A DNA stretch of 64,000 bases, taken from Pedobacter rhizosphaerae. GTDB taxonomy: Bacteria; Bacteroidota; Bacteroidia; Sphingobacteriales; Sphingobacteriaceae. Under the pieces are notes generated by a model. That model saw nothing but the letters and a program-made list of their open reading frames with translations, did not search any database and was not told where the DNA came from. Made by a program: the position numbers and the translations under genes. The stretch lies in contig NZ_FOGG01000002.1 in the NCBI RefSeq assembly GCF_900111155.1, forward strand, positions 156,026-220,025, in the 5' to 3' direction. Shown in pieces: positions 27,379-36,278 of this stretch; position 1 is the first letter of the stretch; the number at the start of each line of letters is the position of its first letter.

Positions 27379-27419
27379 AATTTATGTTTAATTGTTGAAC
27401 TGTTTAATTGCTTAATTGT

Positions 27420-27512
27420 TAGCGGCAAGCGCTTAACTGTAACTCTCGATACTTGTTACTCAATACTTGATACTTACACCTCGATACTTGCTACTTAATT
27501 CTTGATACTAAG
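27420..27512. repeat. Low-complexity CTCGATACTTG repeat
   Basis: Degenerate copies of CTCGATACTTG/ACTCAATACTTGATACT fill the gap between the two genes; the same family occurs at 21063-21150. Confidence 0.7.
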
Positions 27513-27517
27513 CAGAT

Positions 27518-27538
27518 TTGTAACATATTTCATTACAG
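27518..27538. promoter_or_regulatory. Probable Rrf2 operator in front of the oxidoreductase
   Basis: TTGTAAC-N7-ATTACAG: same half-sites and same 7-bp spacing as the perfect palindrome at 27967-27987. Confidence 0.55.
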
Positions 27539-27554
27539 TTATGAATAAATTTTT

Positions 27555-27965
27555 TTACTTAAACTTTCCCGTAAAATCTGCCAACGTCTGATTTCCCAGG
27601 CTCTTAAGCAATGTATCTTCCACCTCCTGATATAAATCCTTTAAATGAGTATTAATCTGTCTGCCAACAGGGCATTTAGGGTTGGGTTGATTTTTACTCT
27701 CACCCAAAAAACTTTTATCCTTTACAGCCAAATAAACATCTGCCAAATTGATATCTGCCGATTTCTTAGCTAAGGTAGTACCTCCGCCCTTTCCTTCCCT
27801 ACTTTCTACGAAACCATGTTTACGCAGATTAATAATCTCTTTACGAACCAGAACGGGATTAATATTGATACTGCCAGCTATCAGATCAGAATTGACATAT
27901 TGTCCCTTCATTTGATCTAAAAGGGTCAAAATATGCAGGGAGATCGGGAAACGGCTATTGTTCAT
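27555..27965 (-). CDS. Rrf2-family transcriptional regulator
   Basis: Start at the ATG 27965 (MNNSRFPISLH) gives 136 residues, the normal Rrf2 size. It has a winged helix with the family pattern SDLIAGSININPVLVRKEIINLRKHGFVESREGKGGG. Only one cysteine is present (NPKCPVG), so the iron-sulphur cluster of IscR or NsrR is absent, and a thiol or small-molecule sensor like YwnA is more likely. A perfect palindrome lies between its promoter and start, which implies autorepression. Confidence 0.92.
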   Translation of the reverse strand: MNNSRFPISLHILTLLDQMKGQYVNSDLIAGSININPVLVRKEIINLRKHGFVESREGKGGGTTLAKKSADINLADVYLAVKDKSFLGESKNQPNPKCPVGRQINTHLKDLYQEVEDTLLKSLGNQTLADFTGKFK

Positions 27966-27966
27966 T

Positions 27967-27987
27967 CTGTAATTATTTTTATTACAG
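27967..27987. promoter_or_regulatory. Perfect palindromic operator of the Rrf2 gene
   Basis: CTGTAAT (27967-27973), 7-bp spacer, ATTACAG (27981-27987). It covers the expected transcription start and abuts the ATG at 27965. Confidence 0.7.
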
Positions 27988-27989
27988 TA

Positions 27990-28019
27990 CAAAGGTAAGT
28001 AAAATTTTAGGCTATCAAA
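27990..28019 (-). promoter_or_regulatory. Promoter of the Rrf2 gene (TTTG-N18-TACCTTTG, reverse strand)
   Basis: On the reverse strand TTTG (28019-28016) and TACCTTTG (27997-27990) are 18 bp apart. The start of transcription would fall inside the palindrome at 27967-27987. Confidence 0.75.
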
Positions 28020-28056
28020 AAAATGTTAATTTTTTATTCCTAATTGTTCTAAAACA

Positions 28057-28064
28057 TATCTTTG
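28057..28064 (+). promoter_or_regulatory. -7 element TATCTTTG before the AsmA-like gene
   Basis: Matches TAnnTTTG followed by C. It overlaps the first of two possible TTG starts, which favours the second one at 28092. Confidence 0.55.
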
Positions 28065-28091
28065 CATAATTTTTCCCGCCAAACAAACACA

Positions 28092-31000
28092 TTGAAAAAG
28101 TTCTTCAAAATATTAGGCATTAGCCTGACTGCTGTAATCGCATTACTGGTAATCATCCCATATTTAATCCCTCAAACCATCAAAAAAGGGGTAACTCAGG
28201 TCATCAATCAAAATATAAAGGGCGAGGTGAAGTTTGAAAGCACCAGCATTTCATTTTTTAATCACTTTCCATCCCTCACACTCAATCTGAACGAGTTTTT
28301 ACTTAAAGGCTCTGCACCCTTCCAAAGGGATACACTAATTTACACCAGGAAGCTGGCCTTAGGCATTAACCTGCTTTCCTTATTTTCTAAACAGGTTAAA
28401 ATTGATGAATTTTATCTGGATGATGCCAGAATCAATATCCTAACCGACGAAAAAGGGCATGCGAATTACAATGTTTATGAAAGCAAGCCTGCCGAAAAAA
28501 CTTCAAAAAACGAAAGTGAAACCGCTTTAAAAATTGAGGGGATCTTCATCAACAATAGCAATTTAACTTATAGTGATAAATCCATCCCCATGTTGATTCG
28601 TACTAAGGGTTTTAACTATACTGGAAAGGGAGATTTGAGCCATGCCATTTTTGATTTAAAAAGTAACCTCTCCATTGCAGAAATGGATGTGCTTTATGCC
28701 AACACGCCCTACCTGTTAAAGAAAAAAATTAATGCCAGGCTCATCACCAAAGTAAATACAAACTCGCTAAACTTAATTTTCGACGAAAACAACTTAGTGA
28801 TCAATTCCCTGCCTATACGTTTTGTGGGTCATTTTTCCTTTTTAAAAGATGGATATGATATTGATTTCAGAACTACAGCAAAAGAAACAGATTTACACAA
28901 TATTTTTACTGCCCTACCGCCCGAAATAGCCGATAGACTGGCGCGCACCAATATTAAGGGTTACGCGGAAATAGATGCCTCACTTATTGGTAAGTATATC
29001 GCCGCCACACACAAAATGCCTACCCTTTCTTTTAACATGAAAGTAAGAGAAGGCTTTATTTCTAATCCAAATGCTCCAGAACCCATCAGCAATTTGTTTT
29101 TAAACTTAAAGACAAAACTGCCTGGCTTAAATACCGACAGCCTGACCATTAATATGGATAGTCTTTATTTTTACATCGGGAAGGATTACTTTGCTTCTAT
29201 TACAAGGGTTAAAGGTTTCAAGGAACCCTACATTTACACCGATACCCGTTCTAATATCGATTTAGAAAAGTGGTCAAAAGCAGTTAATTTAGATAGTTTA
29301 GCCTTAAAAGGCCGATTAAACATCAACCTAAAGGCAGATGGAAAATATGGTAAAAAAGTAGTTCATTCGGGCATCAGGCAGGTTGACACGACTACAACTG
29401 TACCTAAATTCTCGTTAAAAGCATCACTCAACAACGGCTATTTCAAGTACCTCGCCATGCCCACGGCAATTAGTAAAATAGATTTTAGGATCAACGGTGT
29501 AAACACAGATGGCGAATATAAAAGTTCTAAATTTTCGATAGAAAATATCAATATTGAAGCCCTCAATAACTTTATAAAAGGTTACGCCAAGCTGCAAACA
29601 ACCGAAAATATGTCCCTGGATATCCAGCTCAAATCGCTGATTGACTTTGCGGATTTGAAAACCATATATCCGATTAAGGGTTATGAATTAAATGGTATTT
29701 TGAATATTAACCTGCAAAGTAAAGGCCCCTTTAATAAAGCGAAAAAGCTTTTCCCCATTACAACAGCGGCCATTAAATTGAACAATGGCAGACTCAAAAC
29801 ACCAAATTTCGACCAGCCTTTAGAAAAAATTGAAATTGATGCAGATTTAATCAACACAGACGGCACCTTAAAGAACACTAAACTCAACATCAAACCCATT
29901 TCTTTCCAAACGGCCAATCAGCCGTTTACACTTAGGGCCGATGTAAGTAATTTTGAAAATATTGCGTACCATGTTAGCTCAAAAGGAACTGTTGATATTG
30001 GCAAAATGTATCAGTTATTTGCCATTAAAGGTTATCAGGTTAGGGGATTAATTTTTGCAGATGTGGTTTTCAAAGGCCTGCAGAGCGATGCCATGAATGG
30101 AAGATATGCCAAACTACGAAACAGCGGCAGAATGACTGTTAAAGGCCTGAATCTTCAATCTGATTTGTTTCCAAAAAGCTTTTTGATCAAAAACGGTGTC
30201 TTCTCCTTTCATCAGGACAAAATTAGATTCGATGAATTTAATGCCAGCTACGGACAATCAGACTTTAAGTTAAACGGAAATTTAAATAATGTAATTAACT
30301 ATGTGTTGAACGATAAGGCCAAACTGACCGGTAATTTTAAACTCAGCAGCAACAAAATTCTGGCAGACGAATTTATGGTTTACGCTGATCCTGCTCCAAA
30401 TGCAGTCACACCGGCAGCAAGTGGCGTTATCCTTATCCCCAACAATCTGAATATTACTTTTTCTGCAAATGCCAATGATGTAATTTACAATGGACTAAAC
30501 ATTAAGCAGGCAAAAGGAACCATCGTGATTAACAATGGGACTTTGGCATTAAAGCAAACTGGTTTTAACATTGCTGGTACACAAGTGGGTATGGATGCCA
30601 GTTACAAAAGTACAAGTACGAAATCCGGGCTTTTTGATTTCCATTTAACCGCCAAAGAATTTGATATTGCAAGAGCCTATATGGAAATTAAACTATTCAG
30701 GGAGATGGCCAGTTCAGCGTCAAAAATTAAGGGGCAGGTTGGTTTAGACTATCAGCTTTCGGGAAAACTGAATGCTGAAATGTTCCCTGTTTTTCCTTCC
30801 TTAGAAGGTGGTGGTGTACTTAGCCTAAAAAAAGTAAGCTTAATGGGTTTCAAAATGATGAATGCGGTAAGTAAAGCAACTAAGCGTGATAGCCTGAGCA
30901 ATCCAGATTTATCTGATGTCCAGATCAAATCTACCATCAAAAACAATATTATTACCATTGAACAAACCAAAATGAAAGTGGCTGGCTTTAGGCCCCGTTT

Positions 31001-31142
31001 TGAAGGGCGGGTAAGCTTCGATGGCCGTCTTAACTTAAGCGGTCGCCTGGGGCTTCCTCCTTTTGGTATTTTCGGCATTCCTTTAAGCATAACCGGAACA
31101 CAGGAAAAGCCGATAGTAAAACTGAAGCGGAACAAGGCTTAA
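28092..31142 (+). CDS. AsmA-family envelope protein (about 1016 aa)
   Basis: An N-terminal membrane anchor (MKKFFKILGISLTAVIALLVIIPYLI) is followed by about 980 periplasmic residues of repeating beta-strand pattern, typical of AsmA/YhdP-like proteins that form long lipid-transport grooves between membranes. Conserved stretches are FNHFPSLTLNLNEFLL at about 55, VKIDEFYLDDARINI, and the C-terminal GRVSFDGRLNLSGRLGLPPFG with the family ending TGTQEKPIVKL. The start is TTG at 28092, because an earlier TTG (28062) overlaps a -7 element. It stands alone, and the following 700 bp are repeats. Confidence 0.88.
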   Translation: MKKFFKILGISLTAVIALLVIIPYLIPQTIKKGVTQVINQNIKGEVKFESTSISFFNHFPSLTLNLNEFLLKGSAPFQRDTLIYTRKLALGINLLSLFSKQVKIDEFYLDDARINILTDEKGHANYNVYESKPAEKTSKNESETALKIEGIFINNSNLTYSDKSIPMLIRTKGFNYTGKGDLSHAIFDLKSNLSIAEMDVLYANTPYLLKKKINARLITKVNTNSLNLIFDENNLVINSLPIRFVGHFSFLKDGYDIDFRTTAKETDLHNIFTALPPEIADRLARTNIKGYAEIDASLIGKYIAATHKMPTLSFNMKVREGFISNPNAPEPISNLFLNLKTKLPGLNTDSLTINMDSLYFYIGKDYFASITRVKGFKEPYIYTDTRSNIDLEKWSKAVNLDSLALKGRLNINLKADGKYGKKVVHSGIRQVDTTTTVPKFSLKASLNNGYFKYLAMPTAISKIDFRINGVNTDGEYKSSKFSIENINIEALNNFIKGYAKLQTTENMSLDIQLKSLIDFADLKTIYPIKGYELNGILNINLQSKGPFNKAKKLFPITTAAIKLNNGRLKTPNFDQPLEKIEIDADLINTDGTLKNTKLNIKPISFQTANQPFTLRADVSNFENIAYHVSSKGTVDIGKMYQLFAIKGYQVRGLIFADVVFKGLQSDAMNGRYAKLRNSGRMTVKGLNLQSDLFPKSFLIKNGVFSFHQDKIRFDEFNASYGQSDFKLNGNLNNVINYVLNDKAKLTGNFKLSSNKILADEFMVYADPAPNAVTPAASGVILIPNNLNITFSANANDVIYNGLNIKQAKGTIVINNGTLALKQTGFNIAGTQVGMDASYKSTSTKSGLFDFHLTAKEFDIARAYMEIKLFREMASSASKIKGQVGLDYQLSGKLNAEMFPVFPSLEGGGVLSLKKVSLMGFKMMNAVSKATKRDSLSNPDLSDVQIKSTIKNNIITIEQTKMKVAGFRPRFEGRVSFDGRLNLSGRLGLPPFGIFGIPLSITGTQEKPIVKLKRNKA

Positions 31143-31700
31143 ATTAGTCCTGAGTCTGAAGTCCTTAGTCCAGAGTCTTATAAAAGCGCCTGATTAACTT
31201 TGCTCAACCAATCCTGTCCGTCGAGTTCCGAAGGAGTTCTACGGATTGTTTAATGGAGGAGAGTCTTGGACTCGGTTTAAGTAATGTTGAGTTATGAAAC
31301 TCAACGGTATGCTGTAATCCGTAGAGGCGCTGCGCTTAACTCTACGGACAGGGCAGGGCTTAAATTAGTCCTGAGTCTGAAGTCTGTAGTCCAGAGTCTT
31401 ATCAAAGCGCCTGCTTAACTCTCCTTAATTCCTTAATGTTTGCTTAAAAAATGGAGAGTTGAAAGTTAAAAGTGTAAAGTTGAAAGTGAAACAGACTTAA
31501 CTTACCTTAATGTTAGCTGAAAGAATGGCTTAAATTAGTCCTTAGTCCAGAGCCTTATAAAAGCGCCTGCTTAACTTTTCCTTAATTCCTTAATGTTTGC
31601 TTAAAAAATGGAGAGTTGAAAGTTAAAAGTGTAAAGTTGAAAGTGTAACCGACTGAATTTCCCTTGTTCCTTAATATGTGTTGAAAGAATGAAGAGTTGA
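31138..31700. repeat. Dispersed repeat region with three long copies and a hairpin
   Basis: Three copies of a unit starting TTAAATTAGTCCTGAGTCTG lie at about 31140, 31359 and 31528. The last two continue for about 130 bp into GAGAGTTGAAAGTTAAAAG words. TCCGTAGAG (31318-31326) and CTCTACGGA (31340-31348) form a perfect 9-bp hairpin, and a related imperfect one lies near 31218-31245. No gene is seen from 31143 to 31839. Confidence 0.85.
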
Positions 31701-31823
31701 AAGTGCTACACACTTAATCTAATTCCTTAATAATCGCTTCAGAACCAAATTTGGGTTAAAAAGCAAAGAAACAGAGGCTAAACCCCTATTTGATTTTAGA
31801 AATAAAAAGCCCTTTAAAATTCG

Positions 31824-31831
31824 TACTTTTG
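31824..31831 (+). promoter_or_regulatory. -7 element TACTTTTG before the ABC-F gene
   Basis: Matches TAnnTTTG followed by C and ends 8 nt before the ATG at 31840, implying a leader of only a few bases. No TTTG at the right -33 distance. Confidence 0.55.
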
Positions 31832-31839
31832 CAGCCGAA

Positions 31840-33750
31840 ATGATTTCAATAAATAATTTAACATTTTTAATAGGCTCCAGAGCCTTGTACGACGAGGCGA
31901 ACTGGCATATTAAACCAGGAGATAGAGCGGGGTTAATTGGTGCTAACGGAACAGGAAAGTCTACTCTTTTAAAACTTATTGTAGGAGAATACGCACCAAG
32001 TTCGGGTACCATTTCAATGTCGAAAGACCTCAGAATTGGCTATTTAAACCAGGATTTACTTTCTTACGAATCACACCACAGTATTTTACATGTAGCCATG
32101 GAGGCTTTTGACCGCCAAAACAAGTTACATGATGAGATTGAAGAACTACTCAAAAAAATTGAGACCGATTATAGTGAGGAGGTTTTATATAAACTGAGCG
32201 ACAAACAGCAAGAATTTGAGGCACTTGACGGTTACAACATCGAATACAGAGCCAATGAAATTTTAGCGGGTTTAGGTTTCAGCACGGCAGATCAGCAGCG
32301 TCCGTTAAACACCTTTTCGGGAGGATGGCGTATGCGTGTAATGCTGGCTAAAATTCTATTACAAGATCCAGACATCCTGCTACTTGATGAGCCAACCAAC
32401 CACATGGATTTACCTTCCATCAAATGGTTAGAAAATTATCTGGCAAGCTTTGAAGGAGCTATTGTCATCGTTTCTCACGATAGGTACTTCTTAGATAAAA
32501 TTGTAAACCGCACGGTAGAATCCCGCAAGGGAAAACTGACTGTTTATGCTGGTAATTACAGCTTCTATGTGGAAGAAAAATCTTTAAGGGCCGAAATCCA
32601 AAAAGGAGAATTTAAAAACCAGCAAGCTAAAATTAAGCAGGAAGAACGTTTAATTGAACGTTTTAAAGCTAAGGCCAGTAAGGCAAAAATGGCCCAATCC
32701 AGAATGAAGGCCTTAGATAAAATGGAACGTGTTGAGGATGTAGATGATGATAACCCAACAGTTAACTTCAGCTTTAAATTCACCAAACCATCTGGCCGCC
32801 ATGTTGTGCGTATTGAGCATGTAACCAAGCGTTATCCTAATGTTCATATCCTGGATGATGCCGAAGCAGTAATTGAAAAGGGAGATAAAATTGCCCTGAT
32901 TGGTGCCAACGGTAAAGGTAAGTCTACCTTATTGCGGATTATTGCGGGAACTGAAAAAGCTGACGGAACCTGCGAAACAGGTCATAATGTAACTACAACC
33001 TTCTTTGCGCAGCACCAGTTGGAGTCGCTTCATTTAGACAATGCTATTTTAGAGGAGCTGCAAGCTTTTGCACCTAAACATACAGATACCGAGTTGCGTA
33101 GTATTTTAGGCTGCTTCTTATTTACGGGCGACGATGTTTTCAAAAAGATCAAAGTCCTTTCAGGAGGTGAAAAATCTCGTGTGGCCCTGGCCAAATCGTT
33201 AACTACAGATTCGAACTTCCTGATTCTGGATGAGCCTACCAACCATCTGGATATTCAGTCGGTTAACATCTTAATCCAGGCTTTACAACAGTTTGAAGGT
33301 ACTTTTATTGCTGTATCTCACGACAGGTACTTCCTGGATAACGTAGCCAATAAAATCTGGTTTATCGAAGAAGAAAAAATTAAGCAATACCCAGGTACTT
33401 ATGCCGAATATGAAGAATGGAACAGTAAACGTGTTGTTCCGATATCGAAGCCTATTCCAGTAAAAATGCCTGAAAAAGAAAAGCCTGCAGCAAAACCTGC
33501 CTCTACCCCTAACACCGCCAGCCAGTTGAAAAAATTGAACGACGAGCTTAAGAAAGTGGAAGAAAACATTGCGGAACTGGAACAAAAGGTTAAAGAAATT
33601 GAAACCGAACTGGCAGATGAGCAAGTGTACAGCAAGGCCGACAAATTAGCCGAAACAAACAAACGTTACTTAGCAGTAAAACAAGATTTGGATACCAATC
33701 AAACCAAATGGGAAACTTTAGCTGCAGATATTATGGAGTTAGAAGGTTAA
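31840..33750 (+). CDS. ABC-F family ATPase (Uup/EttA-like)
   Basis: 636 residues with two tandem ATP-binding cassettes and no membrane part. Cassette 1 has Walker A GANGTGKST near 34 and LLLDEPTNHMDLPS; cassette 2 has GANGKGKST near 354 and LILDEPTNHLDIQS. Signature motifs are TFSGGWRMRV and LSGGEKSR. The charged linker at about 250-300 (KSLRAEIQKGEFKNQQAKIKQ) is the P-site interaction motif region of ABC-F proteins. The C terminus (about 545-636) is a coiled coil as in Uup. Such proteins act on ribosomes, rescuing stalls or giving antibiotic protection; which applies is not readable. Confidence 0.94.
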   Translation: MISINNLTFLIGSRALYDEANWHIKPGDRAGLIGANGTGKSTLLKLIVGEYAPSSGTISMSKDLRIGYLNQDLLSYESHHSILHVAMEAFDRQNKLHDEIEELLKKIETDYSEEVLYKLSDKQQEFEALDGYNIEYRANEILAGLGFSTADQQRPLNTFSGGWRMRVMLAKILLQDPDILLLDEPTNHMDLPSIKWLENYLASFEGAIVIVSHDRYFLDKIVNRTVESRKGKLTVYAGNYSFYVEEKSLRAEIQKGEFKNQQAKIKQEERLIERFKAKASKAKMAQSRMKALDKMERVEDVDDDNPTVNFSFKFTKPSGRHVVRIEHVTKRYPNVHILDDAEAVIEKGDKIALIGANGKGKSTLLRIIAGTEKADGTCETGHNVTTTFFAQHQLESLHLDNAILEELQAFAPKHTDTELRSILGCFLFTGDDVFKKIKVLSGGEKSRVALAKSLTTDSNFLILDEPTNHLDIQSVNILIQALQQFEGTFIAVSHDRYFLDNVANKIWFIEEEKIKQYPGTYAEYEEWNSKRVVPISKPIPVKMPEKEKPAAKPASTPNTASQLKKLNDELKKVEENIAELEQKVKEIETELADEQVYSKADKLAETNKRYLAVKQDLDTNQTKWETLAADIMELEG

Positions 33751-33777
33751 TCTAACCTTAAGTAATATAGATTTAGA

Positions 33778-33810
33778 AGCCGTTGATAAACATCAGCGGC
33801 TTTTATTTTT
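33778..33810 (+). terminator. Terminator after the ABC-F gene
   Basis: AGCCGTTGAT (33778-33787) pairs with ATCAGCGGCT (33792-33801) across a 4-nt loop, followed by a T-rich tail. Confidence 0.85.
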
Positions 33811-33863
33811 CATACAATTTAGCCAAAGTTTTGTGGCTTCGACTGAAACCTTTACTTTTAAAA

Positions 33864-35138
33864 ATGCAAAAAATATTATTTCCGATCTTATTTTTCATCT
33901 CTACCTTATCCTTTGCACAAAGTAATGGCGCTTTCAGCTACGAGAATAAAATTTACCTACCCAATATTAAAACCGCCTTGTGCTACAATAGCAATAAGGA
34001 GCAAAGCTTACCGGTAATCCAATTAAACTCAGCAGAAACACTTAGCTTTTCTTTTGATGATTTATTGGGTGGTACCAAAAACTATTGGTATACAGTTGAG
34101 CATTGCACTTCAGACTGGAAGCCCTCCAAAATTTCGAGCATAGATTACCTGGAAAGTTTTAACGAAGACCGGATTATCAATTATAGATATTCTGCTAATA
34201 CCACCAGAAAATATACCCACTATGAACTTACGCTTCCTAATCAGCAAGTTCAGCCTAAGATTGGGGGCAATTACCTGTTAAAGGTTTACGAAGATGGAGA
34301 CATTAAAAAGCCTGTAATTTCTCAGCGTTTCTATATTGTTGACAGCCAGGTTGCGGTGGCGGCCCAAATTACCAACTCCATGCAGGTAGAATTTAGAAAC
34401 TATAAGCAGAAAGTTAATTTCACACTCAATCATGCCATTCCGATTGCTAACCCTTACCAGGATTTAAAGGCTGTAGTGATGCAAAATTTCGACAGTAATA
34501 CTTCACAAGTTAATCAACGTCCTTCTTTCGTAAAACCCAACCAATTAATCTACAACGACCTCAATACCAACGATTTTTGGGGAAACAATGAATTTAGAAA
34601 ATTCGACACCCGCAGTCTGCGTTTCAAAGGTGACAATGTGCGCGACATTTTCCGTGATAATGAATCCGTAAACGTGATGTTATTCCAGGACATCAGTCGC
34701 AATAACAGTACTTTCGCCAATCAATATGATGAAAATGGTAATTTCTTCATCCGCAACACAGATGGCAGGGATGATAAAACAGAATCAGAATATATGGGTA
34801 TTTTATTCACCTTGAATGCCCCTGCCCCTACAGCCAACGGCGAAGCTTATGTTATTGGCAGGTTTAATAACTATACCCTTAATGCAGACAATAAGTTGCT
34901 TTATGATGCTAATAAGAAGCAATTTTACGGCAATATCATGCTTAAGCAGGGTTTATACGATTATGAATATGCCTGGCTCGATAAAACTACCAATACCGTA
35001 GAAACCAGGCCATTTGAAGGTTCCTTTTTTCAAACAGAGAATAGCTACCAGATTTTCGTTTACTACAGAAGACCGGGAGCCAGATGGGAAACTTTAGTGG
35101 GATACACTAACCTAACTAATAAGGTCTCAGAAAGATAG
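33864..35138 (+). CDS. DUF5103 / type IX secretion plug-domain protein
   Basis: The ATG at 33864 gives a signal peptide MQKILFPILFFISTLSFAQ; the upstream extension reads through a terminator. The mature protein carries the DUF5103 pattern YENKIYLPNIKTALCYNSN, DDLLGGTKNYWYTVEHC, and near the C terminus MLKQGLYDYEYAWLD followed by TENSYQIFVYYRRPG. DUF5103 corresponds to the Plug protein that closes the periplasmic side of the SprA translocon in the type IX secretion system. So the organism probably has T9SS, although no other por/spr/gld gene is in the window. A TTTG-N19-TACTTTTA candidate promoter lies directly before the ATG. Confidence 0.85.
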   Translation: MQKILFPILFFISTLSFAQSNGAFSYENKIYLPNIKTALCYNSNKEQSLPVIQLNSAETLSFSFDDLLGGTKNYWYTVEHCTSDWKPSKISSIDYLESFNEDRIINYRYSANTTRKYTHYELTLPNQQVQPKIGGNYLLKVYEDGDIKKPVISQRFYIVDSQVAVAAQITNSMQVEFRNYKQKVNFTLNHAIPIANPYQDLKAVVMQNFDSNTSQVNQRPSFVKPNQLIYNDLNTNDFWGNNEFRKFDTRSLRFKGDNVRDIFRDNESVNVMLFQDISRNNSTFANQYDENGNFFIRNTDGRDDKTESEYMGILFTLNAPAPTANGEAYVIGRFNNYTLNADNKLLYDANKKQFYGNIMLKQGLYDYEYAWLDKTTNTVETRPFEGSFFQTENSYQIFVYYRRPGARWETLVGYTNLTNKVSER

Positions 35139-35250
35139 ACAACCGTTTGCGCAGAATTAATTGTCAATCATACCTTTATTGTTACAATATTTTTCTTCCC
35201 TTTTAAGCAGGGTTAATTACTTTAGTATTTCAGATTTGAAATAATAAAAT

Positions 35251-35270
35251 TGCTTATCCCAAAATAAGCA
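35251..35270. promoter_or_regulatory. Palindrome 15 bp upstream of the exported four-gene operon
   Basis: TGCTTAT (35251-35257) and ATAAGCA (35264-35270) form a perfect 7-bp inverted repeat with a 6-bp spacer; a possible operator. No regulator gene is adjacent. Confidence 0.4.
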
Positions 35271-35285
35271 GGCTAACCAAAAAAT

Positions 35286-36251
35286 ATGCTTAAACAACTC
35301 CTTGCTATAACGGCGATATCCATTTCTTGCGTGCAGCTAAATGCACAGACTAATCTTAAACCATATACGCAAAACATTGAAGGTACCAAGCTCAGTTTCG
35401 ACATGCAGGCTATCCCTGCCGGAACGTTTAAAATGGGCAGTAACAATGGAAAAGCCGATGAAAAGCCAGTACATGAAGTAAAATTAGATGCATTTTGGAT
35501 GGGTAAATATGAAGTTACCTGGAACATTTTTGAGCCTTTTCTCTATCGTGATTATGAACTGAAAGCCAGCGAAGGAAAAATACCCGCAGAAGTAGATGCG
35601 GTAACCCGACCTACCAAACCTTATCTAGACATGACCTTTGGCATGGGCAAAGAGAATCAACCGGCCTTAGCCATGACTCAATACAATGCCATACAATTTT
35701 GTAAGTGGCTATATGTGCGTACTGGAGTCTTTTACCGTTTACCAACAGAAGCGGAATGGGAATATGCCTGTAAAGCCGGTACCAGCACCAAATATTCTTT
35801 TGGAGAGAATGCTGCTGACTTAAAACAGTATGCCTGGTATCAGGATAATAGTGAAAACAAAACGCATCCCGTAGGACAAAAGAAACCGAATGCATGGGGC
35901 TTATATGACATGCACGGGAACGTAAGCGAATGGACTTACGATGAATACCTGGCAGATTTCTATGCTAAAAGTGATGGAAAAGTAGCTGTAAATCCTGTAT
36001 CTGTACCCAGCAAACTCTACCCCAATACAGTTCGTGGCGGTTCTTATGATGAAACGCCTGAAAATTTAACTTCTACTGCCAGGCTAGCTTCAGACCCTGC
36101 CTGGAAGCAATTAGACCCACAAATCCCCAAAAGTAACTGGTGGTTTCCAGAAGCCCCTTTTGTGGGTATGCGTTTGGTTCGACCAGCCAAAACGCCTTCA
36201 AAAGCCGAAATTGATGCCTATTACAACAAACAACCTATAAAAGACCTATAA
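35286..36251 (+). CDS. Exported SUMF1/FGE-fold protein lacking the catalytic cysteines
   Basis: A signal peptide ends near residue 21 (LNAQ). The FGE-sulfatase fold is clear: GTFKMGSNNGKADEKPVHEV, MGKYEVTWNIFEPF, RLPTEAEWEYACKAG, PNAWGLYDMHGNVSEW, VRGGSYDE and FVGMRLVR. In true formylglycine-generating enzymes the RGGSY motif is followed by the two catalytic Cys residues; here DETPENLTS follows and no Cys is present, so it cannot make formylglycine by the known mechanism. It heads a four-gene operon (27 bp to the next start) of sugar-oxidoreductase type and is probably a ligand-binding or structural member. Confidence 0.88.
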   Translation: MLKQLLAITAISISCVQLNAQTNLKPYTQNIEGTKLSFDMQAIPAGTFKMGSNNGKADEKPVHEVKLDAFWMGKYEVTWNIFEPFLYRDYELKASEGKIPAEVDAVTRPTKPYLDMTFGMGKENQPALAMTQYNAIQFCKWLYVRTGVFYRLPTEAEWEYACKAGTSTKYSFGENAADLKQYAWYQDNSENKTHPVGQKKPNAWGLYDMHGNVSEWTYDEYLADFYAKSDGKVAVNPVSVPSKLYPNTVRGGSYDETPENLTSTARLASDPAWKQLDPQIPKSNWWFPEAPFVGMRLVRPAKTPSKAEIDAYYNKQPIKDL

Positions 36252-36278
36252 TCTACCCTTAATCAAACTAATCCACAA

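Noticed and set aside
33283..33662. Overlapping Phe-rich reverse frames opposite the ABC-F C terminus
   Set aside because: Antisense of a Lys/Glu-rich coiled coil naturally gives Phe/Leu-rich open frames.
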